Below, in pieces: positions 55,142 through 63,749 of a stretch of 64,000 bases of DNA. The stretch spans positions 1 to 64,000 of the forward strand of contig JAQSCO010000060.1 in the NCBI GenBank assembly GCA_029945445.1. Direction: 5' to 3'. The notes beneath the pieces are model-generated. The model worked only from the letters and a program-made list of their open reading frames with translations. It had not been told where the DNA came from and ran no database searches. The stretch is from Lacunisphaera sp. (GTDB lineage: Bacteria; Verrucomicrobiota; Verrucomicrobiia; Opitutales; Opitutaceae). The translations under genes were made by a program, and so were the position numbers. How positions within the stretch are numbered: the stretch's first letter is position 1; each line of letters opens with the position of its first letter.

Positions 55142-56515
55142 TCATCGGTTGGCCGTGCTGGTGCGCAGCCATTGCCGAATCTCTCCCGTGAGACGCAGGT
55201 AATAATCGCTGGGCACGCCCTCCTCATGCAGGAAGGGGCTCTCCCCCCCGGGCGGATTCTGACTGGTCTTCATGACGGCGGTGCCCTCGTCGATTTCATC
55301 GAACATGGCCACGTAGAGCATCGTCGCGCCACCCGCGAGCGTGCCCGCGGCCAGCGAGCGGAAAAACTCGCCCCGCTGGCGCGGGATGGCGTCGAAGGCC
55401 GCCTCGTTGCCGCGAGACCGCTGGAGATTATGCCAGCTGAAGCCCGGATAGATCACAGGCAGGTAACTGAGTCCACGGGACCCCGTCCAGGCGAGGTCGG
55501 CGGTGACCATGGTTTCACTCGTGCGCCGGGCGTCCTCCGGTGTCTTCAGGCGGCCGACGGCCCAGGGACTGAGGACATCCGCCAGCGCGAGCACGCGCAG
55601 CAATTCCGGATCGGCCACCGCATCGTTGGTTTGCTCGCGCCAGCGATAGGGCACACCCAGCACAACGGTGTTGCCGCCATACACGGGATCGTCCTTGAGC
55701 CAGCGGATGAGGCGCTCGCATTCGGCGAGGGTGTATTGTCGCCCATCCTTGAAGCCGACGCCCCAGAGCGCCACGACGGGCTTGCCGGCGTGACGCTGTA
55801 ATCGCGGGTCGTCCCGGATGCGGCCGAGGTCCACCATCCGGCGCCAGTCGTCCATGACGGCCTTTTCGATCGTGCCGCTCCGCGAGCCGGAGAGGTCATA
55901 CATCAATGCCCAGGTCCGGCCGTGGCGCGCGGCCCCGGTGCGGACGCCGCGAAACACTGCATTGCGCATCGCCGCCTGCGGCATCTGGCTGAGCGTGGTG
56001 ACGAAACGTTGCAGAAAAACTCCATCGATCCCATACTCCTCCATCCAGCGGAAATGGCGGTCGATCGTGTCCGGGTGACGGGCGGTGGTCACTTCGGCCA
56101 CGGAGCCGTCGGCGAAGCGGAACTCCGTCGGATAGCGCTCGCCAAGCCCGGCCTCGGTGAGGTCAGGCCACATGTCGATGACCGCGGAGCCCGGGGAAAA
56201 CCGGCGCGTGACGCGGGCGCTGCGTTGGGACGAGTTGACCCCGTAGTGCGTCCAGCCGATTTCCGAACCGTCGCCCTCGGCCACGGCCCAGCCCTGGTAT
56301 CCCGCCATGACCTTGCCCGAGAGGCTGTCAGGGTTGATCGCCCCGTCGGGCAGAGGCGCCGGCGGGGGCGGCGCGAGCAGCGCATGGGTGCCTTTCCAGT
56401 TTGTCGGGAGCGACTGGTGCCACGGTTGCGTCGTGCAGCTGGTGAGGAGCAACAGCAGCGCAACGGCCCAACCGAGTGGACGGCGGTGCACGGCATGACT
56501 CGGCTGGGATCTCAT
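55142..56515 (-). CDS. GH71/99-like lipoprotein, paralog C
   Basis: The 457-residue protein has a lipoprotein signal (LLLLLTSC). Blocks shared with paralogs A and B are VMAGYQGW, FRWMEEYGIDGVFLQRF, WALMYDLSG, GKPVVALWG, PGFSWHNL and YVAMFDEIDEGTAVM. A Pro-rich stretch after the lipid anchor (LLAPPPPAPLPDG) is a probable linker to the membrane. It probably cleaves alpha-linked glycan chains. The start overlaps the sulfatase S4 stop by four bases (ATGA), repeating the sulfatase then GH71/99-like order seen at 39597-41050. Confidence 0.75.
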   Translation of the reverse strand: MRSQPSHAVHRRPLGWAVALLLLLTSCTTQPWHQSLPTNWKGTHALLAPPPPAPLPDGAINPDSLSGKVMAGYQGWAVAEGDGSEIGWTHYGVNSSQRSARVTRRFSPGSAVIDMWPDLTEAGLGERYPTEFRFADGSVAEVTTARHPDTIDRHFRWMEEYGIDGVFLQRFVTTLSQMPQAAMRNAVFRGVRTGAARHGRTWALMYDLSGSRSGTIEKAVMDDWRRMVDLGRIRDDPRLQRHAGKPVVALWGVGFKDGRQYTLAECERLIRWLKDDPVYGGNTVVLGVPYRWREQTNDAVADPELLRVLALADVLSPWAVGRLKTPEDARRTSETMVTADLAWTGSRGLSYLPVIYPGFSWHNLQRSRGNEAAFDAIPRQRGEFFRSLAAGTLAGGATMLYVAMFDEIDEGTAVMKTSQNPPGGESPFLHEEGVPSDYYLRLTGEIRQWLRTSTANR

Positions 56516-57924
56516 GACTTCCTTGGTTCAGACGGGAGCAGTGCCTTCAGGCGAGCGATGACGGTGGTGTTCGTGGGTTCGGCGGCGACGTTGCGTGTTT
56601 CCTCGGGATCGCGGGTTTCGTCGTAGAGTTCGGCGGTTCCATCGGTCCATTCGGTATAGCGCCAGTCGGGCGTGCGCACGGTCCGGCCGCGCGCATCGCC
56701 GTGCACGACGATCGTCGTGGCGGCGCCCTTGCCGGGGCGGGCGGGATCGTCGAGTTGCGGGCGCAGGCTGCGGCCGGGCAGCACGCCCGGCGGCGGCAGG
56801 CCGACGTAGTCCAGCACGCTGGGGAACAGATCGACGAGTTCGACCGGCGTCGGACACACGCGGGCGGCGCCCGAGGCGGCGGCGCCGGTCTGCGAAGCCG
56901 GCGGGCGCACGAGGAGCGGCACGCGGCAGCTTCGCTCAAAGAGGGTATCCTTGTTCCACCACGCGCGTTCCCCGAGGTGATAGCCGTTGTCCCCCATGAA
57001 AATCACCAGCGTGTTGTCCCGCGCTCCCAGCCGATCGACGGCGGCGAGCACGCGGCCGACCTGCGCGTCCATGAAGCTCACGCCCGCGCAATAGGCGCGC
57101 AGGAATTCCAGGCGGTCGCGGTCGGTGAAGGCGGCGAAGGCCTGTTTGAACGCGCCCGATGGAATGGCGAGCGGCGGAGCCGGGGTTTGGTCCGCCGGAT
57201 CGCGTTTCAGGGTGAGGGAGCCCTCCGGATAGAGATCGAAATATTTCTGGGGGGAGATGAACGGATCGTGCGGCCGGTGAAAGCCCACGGCGATGAACCA
57301 CGGCCGGGCCCCGGCCTGCTCCATCGTGGCTATCGCGCGGGTGGCGGATTGGCCGTCCGGCGTCGCCTCATCGGCGCAATCGACCGCGGCCCATTCGCAC
57401 CACTTGAGCGCGCCGCCGGTCAGGTTGCGCCCGGCGACTATCGGGCCGGGCACCCGCTCCGCCGAGTCGTAGAAGGCCTCGTCCCAGGATACGGCGCGGT
57501 CCAGCCAGACGGCGCGTTCCTCCTCGGTGCGCCCGATGGTGTGGAAGACCTTGCCGAACGCGGCCGTATACCAGCCGTGACGGCGCAGATACTGCGGCCA
57601 GGTGATAACGGCGGGCATCACCTCGCGCAATCGCGTGCGGTTGTTGACCACGCCGATGGTTTCGGGCCGCAGCCCGGTAAGAAAAGAGGCGCGGCTCGGA
57701 TTGCACACCGGGTATTGCGCGTAGGCCCGGTCGAAACGCACTGCCCCCGCGGCAAAGGCATCGAGATGGGGGGTGCGAACCTGCCGGTTGCCATAGCTGC
57801 CCACGCTGTCCCGCAGGTCATCAGAGATGATCAGGAGAATATTTGGCGGGCGCGCGGGCGCATCGGTGGAGGCTGCAGCAGCCAGCGCCGCCGAAGTAAG
57901 CAATAGCGAAAAGCGGGCCAGCAT
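56512..57924 (-). CDS. Sulfatase S4 (iduronate-2-sulfatase-like)
   Basis: About 470 residues with a signal peptide (LARFSLLLTSAALAAAA). PNILLIISDDLRDSVGSYG, CNPSR (Cys at about residue 74) with ASFLTGLRPETIGV, FGKVFHT and MGDNGYHLGE follow the iduronate-2-sulfatase-like pattern; many marine enzymes of this type act on algal sulfated glycans, so the name says little about substrate. An upstream ATG at 57954 is possible. A palindrome at 58067-58084 lies about 113-143 bp upstream, making this the likely first gene of a unit with GH71/99-like paralog C. Confidence 0.85.
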   Translation of the reverse strand: MLARFSLLLTSAALAAAASTDAPARPPNILLIISDDLRDSVGSYGNRQVRTPHLDAFAAGAVRFDRAYAQYPVCNPSRASFLTGLRPETIGVVNNRTRLREVMPAVITWPQYLRRHGWYTAAFGKVFHTIGRTEEERAVWLDRAVSWDEAFYDSAERVPGPIVAGRNLTGGALKWCEWAAVDCADEATPDGQSATRAIATMEQAGARPWFIAVGFHRPHDPFISPQKYFDLYPEGSLTLKRDPADQTPAPPLAIPSGAFKQAFAAFTDRDRLEFLRAYCAGVSFMDAQVGRVLAAVDRLGARDNTLVIFMGDNGYHLGERAWWNKDTLFERSCRVPLLVRPPASQTGAAASGAARVCPTPVELVDLFPSVLDYVGLPPPGVLPGRSLRPQLDDPARPGKGAATTIVVHGDARGRTVRTPDWRYTEWTDGTAELYDETRDPEETRNVAAEPTNTTVIARLKALLPSEPRKS

Positions 57925-58066
57925 GGAACGAGAGGGGCTGGGGGTGGAAAGCATGGGGTGGGGCTGGGCTCCCCTCGCCGGTTTTTAGCGATCAGCCGAC
58001 GATCGCTCGCGGGAATCCGGCAGCAAGGATTTTCGCCGACTGTATTCGAATCACCCCTCGTTGTGC

Positions 58067-58084
58067 ATCCCATGATAGGGGGAT
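58067..58084. promoter_or_regulatory. Shared 18-bp palindrome upstream of sulfatase S4
   Basis: ATCCCATGATAGGGGGAT has the same ATCCC arm and GGGAT arm as the sites at 37949 and 55029. It is 113 bp upstream of ATG 57954 (143 bp from 57924). The rest of 57955-58202 has no gene. Confidence 0.6.
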
Positions 58085-58202
58085 GCGTAAGTGCGCGGCT
58101 CCGGATCAGCCGCTGGGTCGGTTCATTTCTCCGCCCCGCATTCGGCGGACCGCAAACGGCAAATCCCGCTCCGCCCCGCGCCCAACCACCCGCTCGCCGT
58201 CG

Positions 58203-59087
58203 TCAGCGCCACTCCAGCACCGCGGTCACGGGGTAATGATCGGAGGGAAACCGCCCGTCGCGCGCTGCGCGGTCGATCTCGCTGGCGCGCGCGACGAAGT
58301 GATCGGTGTGAAAAATGAAATCGATCCGGGACCCGAGCACCTTCCCCTTGAAGCCATGGGCGCTGGCCTCATCGGACTGGCGTGACGGATGCACTTCGCG
58401 ATAGGAGTCGATCCAGCGGATCGCATCCGGCGCCGCGGGCCGCACGAGCACGGCGTAGGCCGGATTATCCTCGTTGATATTGAGGTCGCCTGTCAGCAGG
58501 GCCGGGGTGCCGGCAGCCAGCGCGGCGACGCGCTGCGCGATCAGCTTGCTCGCCTCCTGCCGGGCAATTTTTCCGACATGGTCAAAATGCGTGTTGGCGT
58601 AGAGGAAATCACGCCCGGTCGCGCGATCCGTCAACCGCACCCAGGTGCAGATACGCGTGAGCGCGGCATCCCAGGACTTGCTGCCCGGCACGTCGGGCGT
58701 TTCCGAGAGCCAGAAGTCCCCGTGCGGCCCGGCGGCAAACCGCGCTTTCTTGAAACCGAGCAGGGCCCACTCGCCGCTGCGCTGCCCGTCGTTGCGGGCC
58801 ACGCCGACGAAATCGTAGTCGGGCATCGCCGCCGTGATGGCGTCATGCTGGTCCGCGAGCACCTCCTGAAAGCCGATCAGGTCCGGCGCGAAGCGCGCGA
58901 TGAGCGCGAAGAATTGCTCGGTGCGCCGCGGCCACGCGTTGTCGCCATCCTGGGCCGCCGAGTTGCGGACATTGAACGACATGAGCCGGAGCGGAGCGAC
59001 CGGGTCGGCCGCTACGGTGAAAGGGACGGCGAGGGCAACGGCGAGGGCGAGGCAGACACGCCGCACGAGGAGGGAGAGCGAAGTCAT
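58203..59087 (-). CDS. Endonuclease/exonuclease/phosphatase-fold protein, exported
   Basis: This 294-residue protein has a signal peptide (LALAVALAVPFTVAA). The fold's motifs are all there: LMSFNVRN, IGFQEVL (metal Glu), YANTHFDH, LLTGDLNINEDN and PSDHYPV with the catalytic His. The fold includes DNases, sphingomyelinases and sugar or lipid phosphatases. Export and position between GH92 mannosidase B and sulfatase S4 make a glycan phosphatase or phosphodiesterase more plausible than a nuclease, but this is inference. It begins 13 bases after the GH92 gene, so they are in one operon. Confidence 0.85.
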   Translation of the reverse strand: MTSLSLLVRRVCLALAVALAVPFTVAADPVAPLRLMSFNVRNSAAQDGDNAWPRRTEQFFALIARFAPDLIGFQEVLADQHDAITAAMPDYDFVGVARNDGQRSGEWALLGFKKARFAAGPHGDFWLSETPDVPGSKSWDAALTRICTWVRLTDRATGRDFLYANTHFDHVGKIARQEASKLIAQRVAALAAGTPALLTGDLNINEDNPAYAVLVRPAAPDAIRWIDSYREVHPSRQSDEASAHGFKGKVLGSRIDFIFHTDHFVARASEIDRAARDGRFPSDHYPVTAVLEWR

Positions 59088-59100
59088 AGAGGGAGTAGGT

Positions 59101-61338
59101 TCATTGGGGGATGACCGCGTCCTTGCCCCAGTCCTTGTTGGGTTTTTCCGCCAGGTCCAAGGTCAGGGTGCCGCCGGCCATCACGGTGGCATAGGTGATG
59201 AAAGGCGTGTCCAGGGGCTGGCCGTTGAGCGCCGCTTTCTGGATGTATTTGCGCTCCTTGCTGGCCCCCTTGGCCACAATCGTGAAGGTCTTGCCGCCCG
59301 TCAGCCGGATCGTGGTCCGCTCAAACACGGGGCTGGTGATGGTGAAAACCGGCAGACCGGGAGTCACCTGGTAAAGGCCGATTGAGGACAAGATGACAAA
59401 GCCGGACATGCCGCCACCGTCCTCATCGCCGGGCATGCCGAAGATGGTATCCTGGAACCAGACATCGAGGAGGAAGCGGGTGCGTTGCTGCGTCTTCCAG
59501 GGCGCGCCGACATAGTTGTATAAATACGGGATGTGGAAGGACGGTTCGTTGCCCATGGAAAACTGGCCGACGAGGCCGGTCGAGTTGGCCCCGTTCACGT
59601 AGAAATGATTTCTCCCCATGCCGAGCGGCTCGCGGAAGAGTTGGTCGAGGCGTTCTTCCGTCGCCTTCTTTCCCCCCAACAGACCGACCAGGCCGGCGAT
59701 GTCGTGCTGCACCTGCCAGGCGTAGGTCCAGCCATTGTTCTCGTCGTAGAACTCGCGGTAGCCGGGGCCGCCGGCGGACTTGGGATCGATCATGATCCAT
59801 TCGCCCTTTTCATCCTTGGGCATGAAGAGGCGCTCCCCGGGATGCCAGAGGTTGCGGTAGAATTCGGCGACCCGTGAAAACGTCTGGAAATCCTCCGCCC
59901 GGCCGAGGTCCTGGGCGAGCTGCGCGAGGGTCCATGCATCAAAGGCGATACCAAGCGTGACGGCGACGGCCTGGCGTTTCTCGAAACCGTCCACCATCGG
60001 ATCCGTCTCCTGCTGGCCGGGGCGCAGCGCCGGAAAAAAGCCCTGGGCGTAGAAGAAGTCGTCGAGAGGGCCGCGGGGGTTGCCTTGACGCCACGGCAGG
60101 AGGGAACCTTCGGTCAGGTTTTTCTTGATCCCGGCGTAGGCACGGTCGAGGTCGAAGCCGGTGATGCCCTTGCGGTGGGCGTCGAGGAAGAGGGCCGAGG
60201 AATGATAGCCATTCATGCACATCCGGTTGCCAAAAATCTGCGGGAAGGTGGGCAGCCAGCCACTTTGCTCATACATGAGCGTGTAGGAGTTGAGGATGTC
60301 GCTCTCGAGCTGTGGATCGATGAGGGTGCGCAGGGGGTGGGTGGCGAGGTAGGTGTCCCAAATCCAGTCATCGACGTAGAAGGGGCGGTCGCTTTGGTGC
60401 ACTTTCTGGTCGTAGCCGCTGAAGTATTGGCCGCCCTCGTTGACATCGACCATGCGCTCGTGGGTGCGGTAGAGCGCGGTATAGAAGGAGCGCTTTTGCG
60501 CCTCGGTGCCGCCCTCGACCACGAGTTGGTCGGTGACCTTGGCCCACGCGGCGTGGCCTTGGGTGACGAGGTCGGCGAATTTGGCCGTGGCGGCTTCGGC
60601 CCGGTAGTTCTTCATCGCCTGCGCGGGGCTGATGTAGGAGATGCCGTATTTGATGAGGACGGTGGCAGCGGCGGCTACGGGCAGGGTAAAGGAAAAGCCG
60701 CGAGGGGCGGGATCGAACCGCAGGCCCGCGATCGGCCGGCCCTCGGGATCGGTGATCTCACCGTAGGCGTAGACCGTCTGGGTCAGGGTGATCGTCTTGA
60801 GCCCCTTGTTGTCGAAGCTGAATTGATCCTCGAGGGCGAAGGCGTTGGCGCCGGGGGATGAAATCTTCAGGTTGGCGCTGCCGGAGAAAAGCAGGTTGCG
60901 GTCGGCGGTGGTGACCGGGAAGTCGACCTGATAGATGGCGGCGCGCTTGGCCGGGGTGAAACTGACCCGGATGTCGTCATCAATCAGGTAGGTGGAGTAA
61001 TGCCAGGGGCGCACCACGTCGAGGTCGTGGTCGATGGTCATTTTCCTCTTCCAGGACTCGGCGGTGAGGGGGCCGAGGACGACTTTCATCGGCACGATGC
61101 CGGCCATGCGGTGCCCGCCGACCTGCAGGGGGAATCCGCTGACCTGATCTTCGATGTAATTATTCTTGGCCGGAACCATCCGCAGCATCTGGTTCGGCAG
61201 GCTGAAAGTGGGAAAGGTGGGGACCAGCAGCATGGACACGTTGCCGATGCGGGGATCGATATAATCGGTCAAGTCGGCGCCAAGGGCGGGGCTGAGCGTG
61301 GCGACTGCGACTAGAATGGCCGTCGGGAGTGATTTCAT
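59101..61338 (-). CDS. GH92 alpha-mannosidase B (divergent)
   Basis: The 745-residue protein has a signal peptide (PTAILVAVATLSPALGA). It belongs to the GH92 subgroup whose N-terminus has DYIDPRIGNVSMLLVPTFPT in place of the HGHTFPGA signature. The acid-residue segment GNEPSFHIPYLYNY is kept, and the base/calcium segment is GDEDGGGMSGFVILSSIG, differing from the usual GNEDAGQMSAW. It likely removes terminal alpha-mannose but may prefer another linkage or a substituted mannose than enzyme A. It lies 67 bases after sulfatase S5 and 13 bases before the phosphatase-fold gene. Confidence 0.85.
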   Translation of the reverse strand: MKSLPTAILVAVATLSPALGADLTDYIDPRIGNVSMLLVPTFPTFSLPNQMLRMVPAKNNYIEDQVSGFPLQVGGHRMAGIVPMKVVLGPLTAESWKRKMTIDHDLDVVRPWHYSTYLIDDDIRVSFTPAKRAAIYQVDFPVTTADRNLLFSGSANLKISSPGANAFALEDQFSFDNKGLKTITLTQTVYAYGEITDPEGRPIAGLRFDPAPRGFSFTLPVAAAATVLIKYGISYISPAQAMKNYRAEAATAKFADLVTQGHAAWAKVTDQLVVEGGTEAQKRSFYTALYRTHERMVDVNEGGQYFSGYDQKVHQSDRPFYVDDWIWDTYLATHPLRTLIDPQLESDILNSYTLMYEQSGWLPTFPQIFGNRMCMNGYHSSALFLDAHRKGITGFDLDRAYAGIKKNLTEGSLLPWRQGNPRGPLDDFFYAQGFFPALRPGQQETDPMVDGFEKRQAVAVTLGIAFDAWTLAQLAQDLGRAEDFQTFSRVAEFYRNLWHPGERLFMPKDEKGEWIMIDPKSAGGPGYREFYDENNGWTYAWQVQHDIAGLVGLLGGKKATEERLDQLFREPLGMGRNHFYVNGANSTGLVGQFSMGNEPSFHIPYLYNYVGAPWKTQQRTRFLLDVWFQDTIFGMPGDEDGGGMSGFVILSSIGLYQVTPGLPVFTITSPVFERTTIRLTGGKTFTIVAKGASKERKYIQKAALNGQPLDTPFITYATVMAGGTLTLDLAEKPNKDWGKDAVIPQ

Positions 61339-61405
61339 AAGTGGAGCGGGTGCCGCGCGGGATTAACTTCGGCCAAGAGGAGCAGCGTATGGGAAAACCG
61401 CATGG

Positions 61406-62953
61406 TCATTTCTTATCCTTGGGATTACGGGCACCCGGTCTGGCGGCAGGCTTGTCTTCCCAATGAAAATTTTCGCCTTCGGTCACTAGCTTCATCTCGC
61501 CGCGTTTTTTACCCGGCGCGGCAAATTGGGCCGGGGCCGCCGCCTTCATCTGATCCATCAGGCGGCGATACTCGGGTTGGGCGGCGAGGTTGGTCCATTC
61601 GGGGGAGTCATCCTTTTCGTTGTAGAACTCCTCACCGCCGTCGGCGTAGTGGATGTAGCGCCACTGGGTGTTGACCACCGCGTATTCATTCGGCGCGGCC
61701 ACCGTAAACGCATTGCGATCCTTCGCGGCGGCGGGATTCTTCAACGCTTCAGCCCACGACCCGCCCTCGAGTCCTTGGTCCGGCTTCAAGCCGCAAAGCT
61801 CGACGAGCGTCGGATAAATATCCAGCAGCATAGCGCTGGCGTCCAATGCAACGCCTTTCGCCAAGTTCGGACCGGCCCACAGCATCGGCACGTTGGTGGT
61901 GCGCTGCCAGAGGGTATGCTTGCCCCATTGGCCTTTCTCGCCGAGGTGATAGCCGTTGTCGCTCCAGAGGACGACGATCGTGTTGTCGCGATAGGGGCTC
62001 TTATCCAAGGCGTCCAAGACGCGCCCGACCATGGCATCGGCGTAGCTGATGCAGGCCATGTAGGCCAATTGCGCTTCGCTCAGAATTCCCATGGATACAA
62101 CCGTATCATACACATTCTTTTTCCGCGCCATACGGACTTTGCGCTGGGCGGGAGGAATGTCGTCGAGATCGTCCTCCTTCAGTGTCGGGTGCCACATCGT
62201 CTTGAGGTCGTATTGGTCAAAATATTTTGCCGGGGCGTAATTTGGGTAGTGCGGTGCATAGAATCCCACGCCGAGGAAGAAGGGTTTTTCGTGCTGGCGG
62301 CCCAGCACCCCGGCGGCCCAGTTGGCCCGCATGGTGTCGGCCATTTTTTCTTCATCCTCGTTCGGGAGTGGGGCGGTCTCCAGGAACCCGGCGTCCATAT
62401 CCTGGGCGGGCTTGCCTTTGTTGAAGGCCCCGTGGGGATAGGGATCCGGGCGCGGCGCACCCGGGAAGCGCCAGGTGTCCTGGCCCCAGCCGGCGAGCTT
62501 CTGCGCCTCGGTCTGCAGATGGAATTCCGTCCAACCGCGCCGGTCGAGGAAGCCGGCGGTGTGGTGATACAGTTTGCCGGTGCCGTAGGTGGCATAGCCG
62601 CTCTCTTGAAAAGCCACCTGTAACGGACGCAGGTCGGGTCGTTGCACAAACGTGGGCGTCTCCTCGTAAATCCCCGTCGTGGAGGGCAGCCGCCCGGTGA
62701 GAATCGAGGCGCGGGAGGGGGCGCAAAAAATTCCGACCGTGTGCGCGTTGCGGAATGTGATCCCGCGCTTGGCGAGCCGATCCAAGTTCGGGGTTTTCAC
62801 GTAGGGATTCCCCATCGGCCCGATCCAGTCATTCATGTCGTCCACGGCGATCATGAGCACATTGGGCGAGTTGCGGGCGAACATCGGTCCGGGAAACGCG
62901 GCGAGACCGGTCGCGAGCAACAAGAGGGACAGGGTGAGCTTCGGGGTTTTCAT
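61406..62953 (-). CDS. Sulfatase S5
   Basis: The 515-residue enzyme has a signal peptide (LTLSLLLLATGLAAFPGPMFA). SPNVLMIAVDDMNDWIGPMG, CAPSR (Cys at about residue 77) with ASILTGRLPSTTGIY, YGTGKLYHH and WSDNGYHLGEKG are the sulfatase blocks; the WSDNGYHLG and DDMNDW forms place it with iduronate-2-sulfatase-like proteins, as for S4. The C-terminal end is Lys/Arg-rich. It is followed by GH92 mannosidase B, so it probably removes sulfate that blocks the mannosidase. Confidence 0.85.
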   Translation of the reverse strand: MKTPKLTLSLLLLATGLAAFPGPMFARNSPNVLMIAVDDMNDWIGPMGNPYVKTPNLDRLAKRGITFRNAHTVGIFCAPSRASILTGRLPSTTGIYEETPTFVQRPDLRPLQVAFQESGYATYGTGKLYHHTAGFLDRRGWTEFHLQTEAQKLAGWGQDTWRFPGAPRPDPYPHGAFNKGKPAQDMDAGFLETAPLPNEDEEKMADTMRANWAAGVLGRQHEKPFFLGVGFYAPHYPNYAPAKYFDQYDLKTMWHPTLKEDDLDDIPPAQRKVRMARKKNVYDTVVSMGILSEAQLAYMACISYADAMVGRVLDALDKSPYRDNTIVVLWSDNGYHLGEKGQWGKHTLWQRTTNVPMLWAGPNLAKGVALDASAMLLDIYPTLVELCGLKPDQGLEGGSWAEALKNPAAAKDRNAFTVAAPNEYAVVNTQWRYIHYADGGEEFYNEKDDSPEWTNLAAQPEYRRLMDQMKAAAPAQFAAPGKKRGEMKLVTEGENFHWEDKPAARPGARNPKDKK

Positions 62954-63081
62954 GTGAGCGGAGGGAAGGAGGACAGGGTGAGAGGGCGATGCGGGTGGGT
63001 GGCAACGCGCCGATGATCTCCGCGGAGATCCGGTGTCGACGAGGTAACCATCATCATAATTATGGGCGACTTCGCTTGGGC

Positions 63082-63738
63082 CTACAACGTGAACTTCACG
63101 CCGATGACCGGGGTGAGATCGAGTTTGAAGCTGGCGGCGGGCTCGAACTGGCGGCCTTGGGCGAAGAGGGAAAAACTTTTCGTCACGCGGTAGCGCAGCT
63201 CCGCTTCGACGTAGATTTGTTTCTGGCGGAAAATCCAGTCACCGAAGCCGTAGTCGAAGACGAGGAATCCAGATAATTTTGGGGTAAACGCCTGTGAAAT
63301 GAAAATCGCGGCTTGGGCGTCATGGTCGCGGGTGGCGATCGGATAGAGCTTGAGCGCGAAAGCGTTTCCTTGGCCGAAGGAGGTATTCCACACGAGGCCG
63401 AGACGTCCGATGCCGGCGTAGTCGGTGCCGCCGTTGGCCTCGAAGGTCAGATTCCACTTTTTCAACTTTGGATCGAGGGGCCCGAGCGACTGCATGAAAC
63501 GGATCTCTCCATAATAGGTGCTAAGATCAAATTTGTTGACCCGCTTGCCGTAGAAATCGACGAACCCGTAGGTCGCCAGCGAGGGATTGAAGTTGCCGCC
63601 GCCTTCGGCGCGGGCGGTGCCAATGGCGTAGTCGGTGTAGTAACCGGGCTGGAGCTCGAGCCACGCGGCGGTGGCAGAGAAAGCGGCGCCGAGCGCGGCG
63701 AGGAAGAAGACGGAGCGGCACAAGGTGGTGAGGGACAT
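63082..63738 (-). CDS. Small outer-membrane beta-barrel protein (Tsx/DUF5020-like)
   Basis: The 218 residues start with a signal peptide (SVFFLAALGAAFSATA). The rest alternates polar and hydrophobic residues as in a 10-12-strand barrel (GFVDFYGKRVNKF, WNLTFEANGGTDYAGIGRLG, IYVEAELRYRVTKSFSLFAQ) and closes with an aromatic-containing strand, VIGVKFTL. It resembles nucleoside-channel Tsx-like and DUF5020 proteins. It could be a diffusion channel for monosaccharides or nucleoside-like solutes. It begins 11 bases after the previous gene and 128 bases before sulfatase S5. Confidence 0.65.
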   Translation of the reverse strand: MSLTTLCRSVFFLAALGAAFSATAAWLELQPGYYTDYAIGTARAEGGGNFNPSLATYGFVDFYGKRVNKFDLSTYYGEIRFMQSLGPLDPKLKKWNLTFEANGGTDYAGIGRLGLVWNTSFGQGNAFALKLYPIATRDHDAQAAIFISQAFTPKLSGFLVFDYGFGDWIFRQKQIYVEAELRYRVTKSFSLFAQGRQFEPAASFKLDLTPVIGVKFTL

Positions 63739-63749
63739 GGGAGCAAATG

